Below are positions 49,431 through 59,065 of a stretch of DNA of 64,000 bases, in pieces. The first letter of the stretch is position 1. The number at the start of each line of letters is the position of its first letter. Source of the stretch: Macrophomina tecta. Taxonomy: Eukaryota > Ascomycota > Dothideomycetes > Botryosphaeriales > Botryosphaeriaceae. The notes under the pieces were generated by a model. It did no database searches. It saw nothing but the letters and a program-made list of their open reading frames with translations, and was not told the origin of the DNA. Position numbers and translations under genes: made by a program. The stretch spans positions 744,001 to 808,000 of the forward strand of contig JAKSGN010000016.1 in NCBI GenBank assembly GCA_024180945.1, written 5' to 3'.

Positions 49431-49596
49431 TGTGATCTGGAAACAGCAATGGTTCCACCACACTTGGGTCGCAAGACACTTTTATAAATTTCAACTCCGT
49501 GAAGTACCGACCAGAAGTCAATTTCCTGTCTTCCTGAAATTTCTACTCAAGAGGGGGGGGGGGGGAAAGAAAACTCGTAAAGCATTATGTTCATGC
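49431..49596. other. Short intergenic gap with a 13-G run
   Basis: Sequence between Fot-D and the bZIP stop. It contains G x13 at 49553-49565 followed by gaaag. No gene seen; it would be the 3' flank of the bZIP gene. Confidence 0.5.
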
Positions 49597-50569
49597 TCAT
49601 GCACTCTTGTCCCCATCAATCTCACCACGCTTCTCCTTTTGTGTAGACAGTAGCACCTCCCTGAGCGCCTTGTTCTCAGCCTCCAGCTCTCGGATCCGAT
49701 CCGCCAGGTCTTTCTGCCTGCCTTGCATGGCCTGTACACGTTTCTCCAGCTCCGCCTCGCGCTGTTTCTTCTTCGCCCGAAACCGCGCCGATGCCGCGTT
49801 GTTCCGCCGGCGCTTGTCCTCGGTGGGGATCGTGCCTGCAGGCTTCTGCTTGAGCATTCCGAACAGCTGATCGAGCGTTTCGTCCGGCCATTGTTGTAGC
49901 TGCTGTTGTTGGTGTAGAGAAAGGCTGAGAGGGAAGTTGATTGGGTCGATGGGCGCGACTGACAGTGGTGATGACGACTGTGATGTGCCGACTAAACTGG
50001 TGGCGGTCGTCGCGCTCGCCTGGTGGTCCAGGCTGTCAAGACCGAGGAAGACCAGTACTACTGCAAGTACCATGTAAGCATTATGTGCTACTTATGTGCT
50101 GACTGCTCCTGCCTCGAGCATATCCGGTAACAGCGGCGATGAAGGACAAAGATCGCGGTGAGAGGTGCATTGCGAACCAGACCACACAAGAAAGCACCAT
50201 CACGAGCAAGGAAGACAGAACGTTGGGTGAAAAAGAAAAACAAAAAAAAGACTTACCATCGACACTGAGACTCTGTTGCATTTCATTCGCCCCATCGGGA
50301 GGTCCATTTGGAACCCATGGTTCGCAAGAGACTGTTGGTTCCCGATTGAAGGAATGTGCAGAATCCAGCCATGCCGCCGAGGGGTCGTCAATGACGACCG
50401 GGTCTGGATCTGGGTCAAAATTGATGAACAAGGAGAAGTCATCTTCAGATGTGTCCTCAACCTCAGGCGTAAGCTTGTCTTCTGAGTCAAGGATTCCTTG
50501 ACAGAGGTTTAACAAGGTGCCATCACGTGTGCTGTACGACAGGATAGGATTTGATGATGGTTGAAGCAT
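49597..50569 (-). CDS. bZIP transcription factor, Cys-3/MetR-like basic region
   Basis: The model joins complement(49597..50060, 50257..50569), 777 nt and 258 residues, with a 196-bp intron (gtaagt...cttgcag). The start is taken at ATG 50569 (MLQPSSNPILSYS), though the frame is open upstream to 50977. Residues 1-104 are acidic (EVEDTSEDDFSLF, DPDPDPVVIDD), typical of an activation domain; a Gln-rich stretch lies near 155-162. The bZIP spans about 185-245: basic region NNAASARFRAKKKQRE with the invariant N..AA..FR, then a leucine-type zipper (RIRELEAENKALREVLL). The basic region fits the Cys-3/MetR sulfur-regulator group better than AP-1, so control of sulfur assimilation is possible but not shown. 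It is a nuclear DNA-binding dimer. A hydrophobic segment just after the intron (VVLVFLGL) makes the acceptor choice slightly uncertain. Normal GC; a host gene stranded among transposons. Confidence 0.85.
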
Positions 50570-50998
50570 ATTTGCTTCGAGAATAAGCCTTGTTCCAAGG
50601 TCAATGCAGTGGAGACGACCTACATGGGGATAGGCATAAATGTAGCACAGATATAATACTGCCGAGTAATAATTGCCGAAAGGTTCCCCGGAGACCGACG
50701 AGGATTTTGTGGCGGTCAGAAACCAATTGTCGTGCCCACACCCTCTCCAGCGCCGTGTGACCAGAAAAACAAGTGCAAAATAAGGATCAATCTCGAACCG
50801 CGTGAGAAGTGGATACGGTATTGTAACGAGAATTCGATATTGAGCCAAGCGGATCTCAAAGTGGAAAAAACAGTGAGAGGGCAGAGGACAGCGGACGGGG
50901 ATTGAAGCATCTGGCAATAGCAGAAATGATATCACGCTGGACCAAAGGGGCATAAAAAGGGTGTGGGAACTTCCCACACCCTCAGACGTCTCAACAAT
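50570..50998. promoter_or_regulatory. Presumed upstream region of the bZIP gene
   Basis: About 430 bp upstream of the chosen bZIP ATG. In-frame codons upstream encode an unremarkable hydrophobic sequence, so this is more likely 5' UTR and promoter. No specific factor-binding site could be assigned. Confidence 0.35.
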
Positions 50999-51072
50999 CA
51001 GTACTGATTGATAAGGCTCATACTGATACTGATTGATTGATTAGTCTATACACCTGATACTGATTGATTAGC
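50999..51072. repeat. Short tandem repeats of tactgattga
   Basis: Four or more near-copies of tactgattga(tta) separated by short spacers, with the last touching ttagc, the TSD of the neighbouring solo LTR (51068-51072). Confidence 0.6.
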
Positions 51073-51381
51073 TGTCGGATTTGGGTGGGCCTCAGGCCCG
51101 AACTCGGTGAGGTCAGAAGAAAGAACTGAATTTCTGTCTGTGTGTTTCTGCCTGTCTCCCAAGAGGAAGGCCGGTAGGCTTGCTTATATATGTGAGTGAT
51201 AGCTACATAACCGAGGATACCAAAGATCCGAGAAAGAGTGCCGATGCGGGGTTGGACACTAAGGAGTGTTGTTGCCTAAAGGATAGAATATTCGAGATAA
51301 AGGAGATGCCTGAGGTAGTAAGGCAAGAAAGTCTGATATCAGAAAAGGAGTGTTGCCTAAAACAGGGGATCTTGGTTGATA
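51073..51381 (-). repeat. Solo C2-family LTR, young copy
   Basis: 309 bp, TGTCGGATTTGGGTGGGCC...GATCTTGGTTGATA on the + strand, the reverse complement of the C2 LTR pattern, with a perfect TSD ttagc (51068-51072, 51382-51386). It keeps many C and G bases at sites mutated to A/T in the C2 element at 21227-21534, so it is a useful reference for what RIP changed. Confidence 0.92.
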
Positions 51382-51386
51382 TTAGC

Positions 51387-52124
51387 CTATTAGTATGTGC
51401 TAAGACATAACGCTGTAGTACCTCTACTCGAATACGTCGCTGCTCCTACTATTCTCAGTCTAATTATTCTTATTTAGTAGTATATATATCTTCCGAATAA
51501 GATTATTCTTATTCTAATTACTAATACACTCTGCTATCTTAATATTCTCCGCCCCGAGACGCATACGGTTATACGAAATAGTACGCCGAGTACCTAAAAA
51601 GACACGTTCGGCCTTATTAGACATAGGCGTAACTAAAGGTATATTAATAGCTATCTTATATAGCCGCGGGTATTCGATCCGTTACTCTCCTCTACTCTAC
51701 TATGTAAGCGGGGTTGTTGCGATCTTATACGGAGAAGTATTAATAAACTTCTCTAGCTTATTCTTATCGTTTAATGCCTCTATTATATCAAGTAACTGGG
51801 CTAGTTTATTATATGCTATTATCTAGATCTGCGGGGCCTCCTCTAGAGTAGTAATAAATAAAAGATCTTTATATTAACTTTAGATCTACCTAGCTCTATT
51901 AATTACACTATCGTGCTAATTAACGTGCTAGTTCTAGCGGAGGTATTTCAATCGCTTTAATAGGTGAAGAAGTAAGGCTGCGGGATATATAGGCGCCTCA
52001 TTAGTCTTAAAGTAGTACTTATTAAGCACAAACCAGCCTATATATATAGAGTAAATAAGGTGTTAACTATCGACGTAGGTCTTCTAATAAAATAGTTAGC
52101 ACTATAATACTAAATAAAGTCTAT
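51387..52124 (-). pseudogene. hAT transposase C-terminal relic
   Basis: On the minus strand near 51500-51690: EYPRLYKIAINIPLVTPMSN, KAERVFLGTRRTIS, NRMRLGAENIKIAECISN. This is the hAT dimerisation domain (usually AERVFSGARRTIS...LGAENIE). The rest of the interval, AT-rich with many stops, continues the same protein upstream to 52124, where Fot-E (TA at 52125-52126) interrupts it. No terminal inverted repeats were found. Confidence 0.75.
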
Positions 52125-52126
52125 TA

Positions 52127-53979
52127 ACGTGGTTTACTACCGAGCGGCCTGTACTACCGAGCGGCCCACCTCCCACTAAAACACACGTCAGATAACAACT
52201 CAACGCGATATATTACTATAATAATACTAAATTATCTTAAAAATCTTAGTATATTAACCTTATTCTATATACTATCGATATCTACGCGTCTACTAGCGTA
52301 CGAGCTATGTATCGTAAGCATCTCGCACCCTAATCGACCGTACGAGCGTGATGTAATGGACGACTCCCACGCATAGAAGTTAAGCCTAACTATAAAAATC
52401 TTACTAAACTTAAAGAGATCGCGATAGTTAAATATATACTAGACCTAGATTTAAGAGAATTTCTGCCCTTAAAAGATATACTACATAATATAGCTAATAA
52501 ATTGCTAGTAGAGTGCGACGGGGGTACTATAGATAAGAACTAGCCGGATAGGTTTATTAAACGCAAAGATAAACTTAAAACCTACTAGACTCGAGTATAC
52601 GATTACTAGCGAGCCTTAAACGAGGACCTAGTAGTTATTAAGTAGTAGTTCGACCTTGTTCGCTCTATAAAGGAGAAGTACGGCATTCTAGATAAGAATA
52701 TATATAACTTTAACGAGACTAGGTTTATAATAGATATAATAGGCTCCTAGCTAGTTATTATAGGCTCTAAGAGACACGGGAAACGAGAAGCGATCTAGCT
52801 AGGCAATCGCGAGTGGACTACGATTATTAATATAATTAACGTATAAGGATAGGCGGTCCCACTCTTTATAATCTTTACCGGTAAAAAATATATTAAAACT
52901 TAGTACAAGAACACCTCTAATATAGAGAACTAGGTTATTACTATTAGCGCCAATGGCTAGACAATAAATAAGCTTAGAGTAAAGTAGTTAGAGCACTTTA
53001 ACATGCATATAAAGTCGTATACTATAGGGGTGCACCGGCTACTTATAATCGACGGCCACGAGAGCTATAACTTAGTTAAGTTCTAGAATCTATATAAGGA
53101 GGAGAAGATTATTACCGTCTATATATTATTATATTCGTCGCACCTTCTATAGCCGCTTAATGTAGGTATTTTCTCGCTGTTAAAGTGGGTATACTACTCT
53201 TAGATCTCGGGCTTAGCGCGCTTAATAGCCACGAAAATCGATAAACTAACCTTTATATAGGCATATAAAGTAGCTTATTATAAGGTATTTATAGAGGAGA
53301 ATATCTATATAAGCTTCTAAGGAGCTAGCTTAGTGCTATTCGACCCGTAGGTAGTATTATCGAAGGTTAATATTAGGCTTAGTACACCTATACTAGCTAT
53401 ACTAGAGGCTATCGTATAGGAATCTAAAATGCCTAGTAATATACACGAATTAGAGGCCTAATTAATGCTACTTTATTAGTAGATAAGGTAGTATTATAGC
53501 TTCTTATCTATAGAGGCGCGTGGATTGCTTTAATCGCTCATAAAGGGTGCGTTATTTATAGTACACTCTACTATATTAGTACGTAACGAACTCTCTACCC
53601 TTTAAAGGGCCACAGAGACTGTAAATAAGAAGAAATAGTATAAAAGAAAGTACGTATAGAATTAGAGCTTATTAGTAATAGAAAATAGTAGTTGGCTAGG
53701 CAATCCTAAGGGCGCTAAGAATATTAAAGGCAGCGAATAGCCCTTAAAGAAGATACGCGTAGAGAATAGATAGGGGGCTTAATAGCGCTATAGAAACTAC
53801 AGTAAGCTAGGATATAATAGACGAAGCTATATAGAGAAGGTAATAGATACTAAGTAATCTTAGATTACTACTAGTTTATTAAAATTTTTATGTTGTGTTA
53901 AGTAACTTAAGATTAAAGTATAATATTAGTAGGGAGGTAGGCTGCTCGGTAGTATAGGCCGCTTAGTAGTAAACCACGT
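52127..53979 (+). mobile_element. Fot-E transposon, structurally complete
   Basis: Inverted repeats start ACGTGGTTTACTACCGAGCG at 52127 and end in the complement at 53979, flanked by TA (52125-52126, 53980-53981); length 1853 bp. Each repeat has two sub-repeats (actaccgagcggcc type). It was used here as the collinear reference for Fot-B. Confidence 0.93.
52310..53700 (+). pseudogene. Fot-E transposase, heavily RIP-mutated
   Basis: Collinear with Fot-C, with stops at Trp and Gln codons. Readable pieces: NLTKLKEIAIVKYILDLDL, DKN-stop-PDRF (same Trp codon lost as in Fot-C and Fot-D), KYGILDKNIYNFNETRF (first catalytic Asp position as N), HRLLIIDGHESYNL (second Asp kept), PLNVGIFSLLK (third Asp changed to Asn, GAT-to-AAT). 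Two of three catalytic acids are gone, so no activity is possible. Confidence 0.85.
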
Positions 53980-53981
53980 TA

Positions 53982-54138
53982 GTATTAAAGTGACAGTATA
54001 TATATATAATAATAGAGAGGGTATATAAGATAATAATAGTATCTTAGTAGTATAATACTAAAAGTATAAAACTAGTAATTAAAAAGATACGAATAACGGT
54101 AATCCGTAATAGTAATAGTAGTAATAGTTAATACTTAC
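53982..54138. other. AT-rich spacer, probably more of the hAT relic
   Basis: 157 bp of tandem ta/ata repeats and RIP-like sequence between Fot-E and the next copia LTR. No gene readable. Confidence 0.3.
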
Positions 54139-54920
54139 TATTAGATTTAGTAGTAATACCATTAATTAAGAATAAGTGGTATAAGGCATAAGAGAAATAC
54201 TTAAAAAAGTTCTCTTATCCGTTCTCTTCTATAACTAAGCTAAAGTTTATTATATATGTACGTAATATTCTAATACACCCCCTTTGTATAGTAGTGAAGC
54301 TAGCGCATGATATAATAGTAGCTATAGATAAAAAGAATAACTATATACATAACTAAGAATTAAACTTATAAACTCGAGGCTAAAAAAGAATAGCGAGCGG
54401 GTTCTATTAGCTATAGTTTAGGGTTGCTAACTAAACCTGGCTTTATCTAGACTATTAAACTATATAGGTGGCTAGGTTACTGGCTCTAATAGAATATAAA
54501 GCAATAACTAATAAGTAACTAATAATTTAGCTAAGTGGATAGCTATAAGCTATATATATCTAAATAAGAAGATAAGAGTGCATAATGTTAAATAAAGAAA
54601 ATAGAAGAAACTCGGTTATTTTATCCGGTTAGTAGCATAAGTCCTAATTAGTTAACGAATACCTAGTACTTCTATTTTAGTAGTGCTTTTATAAGTCCGT
54701 CTGCAATTATATCGACTATAGGCATCTATCTAAAGTAAATATTATCTACTAACGCTTCTTATCTAAGCTAGTAATAATAAATATTAATATAGCGTAGCTT
54801 CGTTATTAGTTTTCTAATGCTTTCCTCTATAAGCCGTAGTGTCATTTGATTGTCACACTAAATCTGTATAAAATAGCCTAGATTAAACTATAGTTAGTTA
54901 AAGAATTATTTCTACTAAAA
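54139..54920 (-). mobile_element. 3' end of a C1-like copia element
   Basis: A 139-bp LTR (54139-54277) that is the reverse complement of the C1 LTR, next to cccccttt (the purine tract on the minus strand). The adjoining sequence to 54920 is collinear with the RNase H end of C1 (24060-24369), then stops abruptly where the G2 LTR begins. The 5' remainder is absent. Confidence 0.85.
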
Positions 54921-55396
54921 TATAATAAGCGGGCCTCTACCTCTAAGAATCTAAATACTAAAGAGAGAGAAAACCTATTAAGGGGGTTTTCCTTAAGTAG
55001 ATATAAGAAGAGGATAAGAGCAAGTCGAATATATAATAAGACTAAGTACTATATGCGAAGGCCGTGTTACTAATAATATACTAAATTATTATTAAAGTTA
55101 ACCACAAAGGTTAAAGCTATCTAAGAAGTATAGTTTATATATAAATAGAAAAGTATATATAATCTGTATACTTAGTAGGTACGTTATGCTTAACTGCTAC
55201 CTCTTCTAAGTGTGGTAAAGTGACTAAGCGGGAGTACTTAGTAGGCCCTATCCGCTTATTTATCTTAGCGAATGAGCGGGTGGGTCTAACTAATCGTAGG
55301 GGTTATATAACCTCGGATTCTTATAACCCCGACTTCTATTACTTCTAGCGGGGCTAATTTCTAACTTCCTCGACCTATAAAGGCTACGCTGTAATA
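54921..55396 (-). repeat. G2 3' LTR
   Basis: 476 bp; its GC-richer part near 55200-55380 retains cccgacttct, also seen in G1 LTRs, so G1 and G2 are related families. The flanking TSD (taaaa on the left) cannot be confirmed because the other end is missing. Confidence 0.7.
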
Positions 55397-55479
55397 CTAT
55401 CCCCCCCTTTAAGAATCTTTAGCCCGAAGATTCTTTCGTATTACCTATTTCCTTATAGGTTCTTCTTAGATTATTTCTT

Positions 55480-55840
55480 TTCCGTAAGTCTATTATAACT
55501 AAATATAAGCGGGATATAACTAAAGAGCGGCGACGTTTAGTAGCCCTTATAGAGTCTATTTCTTTTCTAACGGACCGTCCTTATTTTAATTATAAGCTAA
55601 ACGGTAAGCCATATAAGGTTACTCCGGACTATAATTGTTATAGTACCTATATCGCAAAAGATACGACGATATACGACGTAAAGAAAATATCGCTTTCTAG
55701 AAATAGATATTTCTTCTTTTCTAAGTCTATAAATCTTACTCGTTTATCTTAGTTTATGACGAATCCGCTAGTTCTTAAAGGTTTTCTGTTATTCTTATTC
55801 GGGGACGACCTCGTCTCCGTAGAAGGTTAGGATTTTAGTG
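55480..55840 (+). pseudogene. Antisense accessory gene of G2 copy A
   Basis: On the + strand, opposite to pol, next to the 3' LTR: KRDITKERRRLVALIESISF, then RPYFNYKLNGKPYKVTPDYN and CYSTYIAKDTTIYD, where Tyr codons sit at the spacing of a CxxC...C...CxxC...CD cluster, as in G1. The end is LKGFLLFLFGDDLVS near 55800. TGT-to-TAT changes by RIP would produce this pattern. It stops before the pol end. Confidence 0.55.
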
Positions 55841-58057
55841 ATGGAATTCTATAACTAGGTCTAGGTATATATTATTTTTTAGTATCTACTAGTTATCTTT
55901 ATCCCCATATCCTTTCTATTTAATGAGATATTTAAGCTAATAACTAAACCGCTTATAGTCTAGAATCTTCTTAACTAAGTACTAGTCTTCTTTGGTGTTA
56001 GGGTTTTCTAGTATAATTTCTTTCTATATTTCTAGAATAGTAGCATTTTCTAGTGCTAGCTCGAGTATTACTACATAAAAGATAGAATTTATTTATAAGT
56101 TAGATAATTTAAGTCGATACGTAACCTCTTTAAGTTTTTCTATAATTTTAAATAGACTAATTTTCTTAAAATCTAATTTATCGCTCGGTCGCTTTAATTT
56201 AATATTTTTTATAAGAAGGTATACTTTATTTCTCTTTTTTAGATTTAGTGCCGCCTAGTACTGTCTATTATAGTATTTAGATATTATAATTTATATATAT
56301 TTAAGGTTAAGACTAATAGCTTTATATAATTCTTTTAGCTACTTAGCCTTAAGTGTAACGGCGGCCTCTTCCACTAGGCTTCGGAGTCGCCTAGCAGGGT
56401 CAGGTAGCTGAAGGGTTTACCTTGAAGGATAAGAGAAGGGTAAAGGATTGGAACGATGGTAGTAATCACGTGATATGTCGGTGCGCGGTGCGCGTCAGGC
56501 TTGTTACCTCCAATAGGGTTGTATTGGAACTTTGAGTTGACCACGAAGGTCAAGGTACTATCTAAAGAGTGTGTCTATATACTGTATAAGAGTTGTATCG
56601 ATCTATGGATAGCAAAGGATAGTTGGAATCCTTTATTATCTATGCGTGGTAGAGGATAATCGCGATCCTTCGTTATCCAGCAGGCCCGGTGGGTCTCACG
56701 TGACTTGGGCGCTAAGGTCTGTTTCCTGGAATCCGACTTTTGCATCGGTTAAGGGAGTATTATACCGCCAGACCATCGTCCCTTGGACCGTACGAGTTGT
56801 CCGACTTTCTCCCGTCCGTTCCTCTTGGCCCGAAGCCGGTTTCCGGGATTCGTGATTCTTCCCTTGGGGACATTCTTCCCCTGCGGGAGTTCGACCTGGT
56901 CGGTGTTCCCGTGGTTTTGCTGTGCCGTGTGGGCGCCATTCCCGTACGGGCTTCCGCTGCTGCCTTGCCCAGGCCCGTACGCGCCGTTCTCCCTCGAGGC
57001 TGTTTTTCCCGTGCGGGCGCGCCGGTGTTGCGGCTCTGTTGTCCTTGCGGGTTCTTGGCCCCTGCGGTGCCTTTTCCCGTGCGGGCTTTCTGTCCGTGGG
57101 GTCATAAAGCCCTTGTCCCTCTGGGGTTCGTAACATTAAGAACACCTTTCTAAACTAATTTTCTACTTAAAATAGCTTCTCTATACGCATCTAGTTTAAA
57201 CCTATAGTTGGCGAAGAACGGAAATACATTAATAAACTCTTATTTAGCGCTATTATAGAAGAATTATACTATAGGTAGCTATATAGCCTAATTATCCTAT
57301 AGGTAGTTAATATAATAGCGAAGATATTATTTAAGAGTTCAGTTTATCCGTTCTATCTAGCTATTAGTTTATACATATACTATTATAGAGAGCTTATTCT
57401 TTACTCTAAGCTAGTATATAAGCATTTACTAAAATTTAGATTTTATTAGCTTATCTCTATCTAAGACTAATACTTCCGGCATTCCGTAATCTACGAAGAT
57501 ATATCGGAGAAATATATAAGCTAGTTATTTTATATTCGATACCTTAAGGTAGGGTAAAAAGTAGGTATACTTCGTAAGTCTATTAATAAAGACTAGAATT
57601 AAGTTAAACTTAACTTCTATAAGCGGATTTCTAGACTTTAGTAGCTTTATAATAAAGTCTAGTATAACCTATTACTATAGTTATTCTAGTACTTCTAGGG
57701 GTTATAAATGTTCGTACGAAGTGTGTATCACGGCTTTACTCCGGATATAAAGGTTATATTACGAGACTATATACTAGACCGTCTTTTATAATTCTAGAAA
57801 GTAGAAGTTTTATATAATCCTCTTAGTCGTTCTATCGATACCCTAATATCTATACGCGGATACTTTATATATATCTTTAATAAGTACTTCTTATAGTCTT
57901 ATCGAAATATAGATTAATTCTTTAAAGAGAAGCGTTTCTTCTCTATCTTAAATAACACGCGGATCGTCCTTAAGCGCTAAAAGTTCCTACGCGAAGGAGT
58001 TCTAGGCGTATACTTCTTAAATCTTCTAATACTATGGGTTTAACTTAATATAAAGCA
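55841..58057 (-). pseudogene. G2 copy A pol remnant (3' part)
   Basis: A C-terminal pol (integrase and flanks) in minus orientation, with 56354-57135 inserted, aligned base by base with copy B 59090-60504. No open frame; AT-rich. The alignment shows copies A and B diverged by point mutation only. Confidence 0.7.
56354..57135 (-). repeat. Solo G1-type LTR in G2, young
   Basis: 782 bp, TGTAACGGCGGCC...GGGGTTCGTAACA, perfect TSD ttaag (56349-56353, 57136-57140). Very GC-rich and apparently unmutated, with several long chance reading frames in its GC-rich core. Fresh, so it serves as a consensus for the G1 LTR family. By the G1 orientation rule it lies in minus orientation. Confidence 0.93.
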
Positions 58058-58670
58058 TGTTAAATATTAATAAGTAAGCTTATATAAGCGTAGCTTATTA
58101 ATATATTACCTTAGGTATTAGAATACTACCTAAGGTATATAACGAATATACCTCGGAGTTATAGCAGTGGCAAACTGCGGTGGTAAACCACGGTGGCAAA
58201 CCGAGGTAGTAAAATTCGCCACCCCACTTCACTGACTAATAACTAAACGGGTATAGCCCCTACTAAAATTCCTTTTATATAATATAAAAGTTCAATCATT
58301 TCCAGTGATTACGATATAAAAATTATGTAAAACGGATAAGGATTGGGGCTAGAATCTTATTTCTTATAAATTACCCTTGTTGGATTTCTAATATGGTATA
58401 TCTAGAAGGATCTACTTATATAAGGAATAAGTGTATATAAGAAGCTCTAGATAGCACTATAGTTTCGTTCTTCGAGACGCGCAATACTAATAAACGGAAT
58501 ATAAGCTAATAAAAAGCTTTATTTTATATTCTTACCTCTCTTCTTATCTTTCTTTATTAAATCTCTTACTTACTTCTCTCTTAGAGAATTATCTCCTTCC
58601 GACTACTTACTAGGCTGTATTATTTATAATATAGCTTAGTAATCCTCCACCCAAGCCTTAGCGCTTTATA
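58058..58670 (+). repeat. CX LTR at a G2 junction
   Basis: A full 613-bp CX LTR (TGTTAAATATT...GCGCTTTATA) between G2 copies A and B. The flanks aagca and gttac do not match, so it is not a simple solo LTR. The + orientation is opposite to the CX element at 3397-31357. Confidence 0.85.
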
Positions 58671-58689
58671 GTTACTACTCGTTTAAAAC

Positions 58690-59065
58690 AGTTGTAAGCT
58701 AACTAGCATTTATTAAAAGAGCGCGGCTATAAAACTCTTCTCGCCGAGTCTAGTAGTTTAGCTGCGTTAAATAAATATAACCGTCGGGAGGCGGAGGAGC
58801 TACTGGCTATACTAGTGGAGAATAAAGAGTACGCCCCTAATTCTAAGAATTCTAAGGGTTTATCCGCGTTAAAACAGCTATGTTACGAGTTAGTAAGTTC
58901 TACTACGCCGTAGATGGCTGCGTCAGCCGGTAAGCCTAGGGCTAGTACGCGATCTTCGTATTCTCTGGAGCCCGTAAATTCTTGTCTAGCTCTTAATCTT
59001 ACCATTCTTAAGGGTTTTCTATTATTTTTATTCGGGGACGGCCTCGTTTCTGCGGGAGGTTAGGG
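58690..59065 (+). pseudogene. Antisense accessory gene of G2 copy B (3' part)
   Basis: On the + strand: RGYKTLLAESSSLAALNKYN, RREAEELLAILVENKEYAP, KGLSALKQLCYELVS, then a Ser/Arg-rich part and LKGFLLFLFGDGLVSAGG, the same end as in copy A. Helical and Glu-rich, few stops, so it was coding before decay. Its Cys-rich beginning is missing at the CX LTR junction. Confidence 0.6.

Larger units (their letters stand above)
54921..58057 (-). mobile_element. Gypsy G2 copy A, 3' portion
   Basis: The left boundary is a 476-bp LTR (54921-55396, TATAATAAGCGGGCC...GCTACGCTGTAATA) followed by ctatccccccctttaag, the purine tract of a minus-strand element, so this is the 3' LTR. The interior (minus to about 55840) matches copy B at 59030-60504. 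It ends at 58057 where a CX LTR starts. It carries a G1-type solo LTR at 56354. Confidence 0.8.

Noticed and set aside
49553..49565. Run of 13 G as a G-quadruplex regulatory site.
   Set aside because: A single homopolymer run without other G-tracts nearby; it could also be a sequencing length artefact. Not enough for a functional call.
56646..57153. Several long overlapping frames in the 56.6-57.2 kb GC-rich block, on both strands.
   Set aside because: They lie entirely within a solo LTR with perfect TSD. GC-rich repeats rarely contain stops, so length alone is not evidence.
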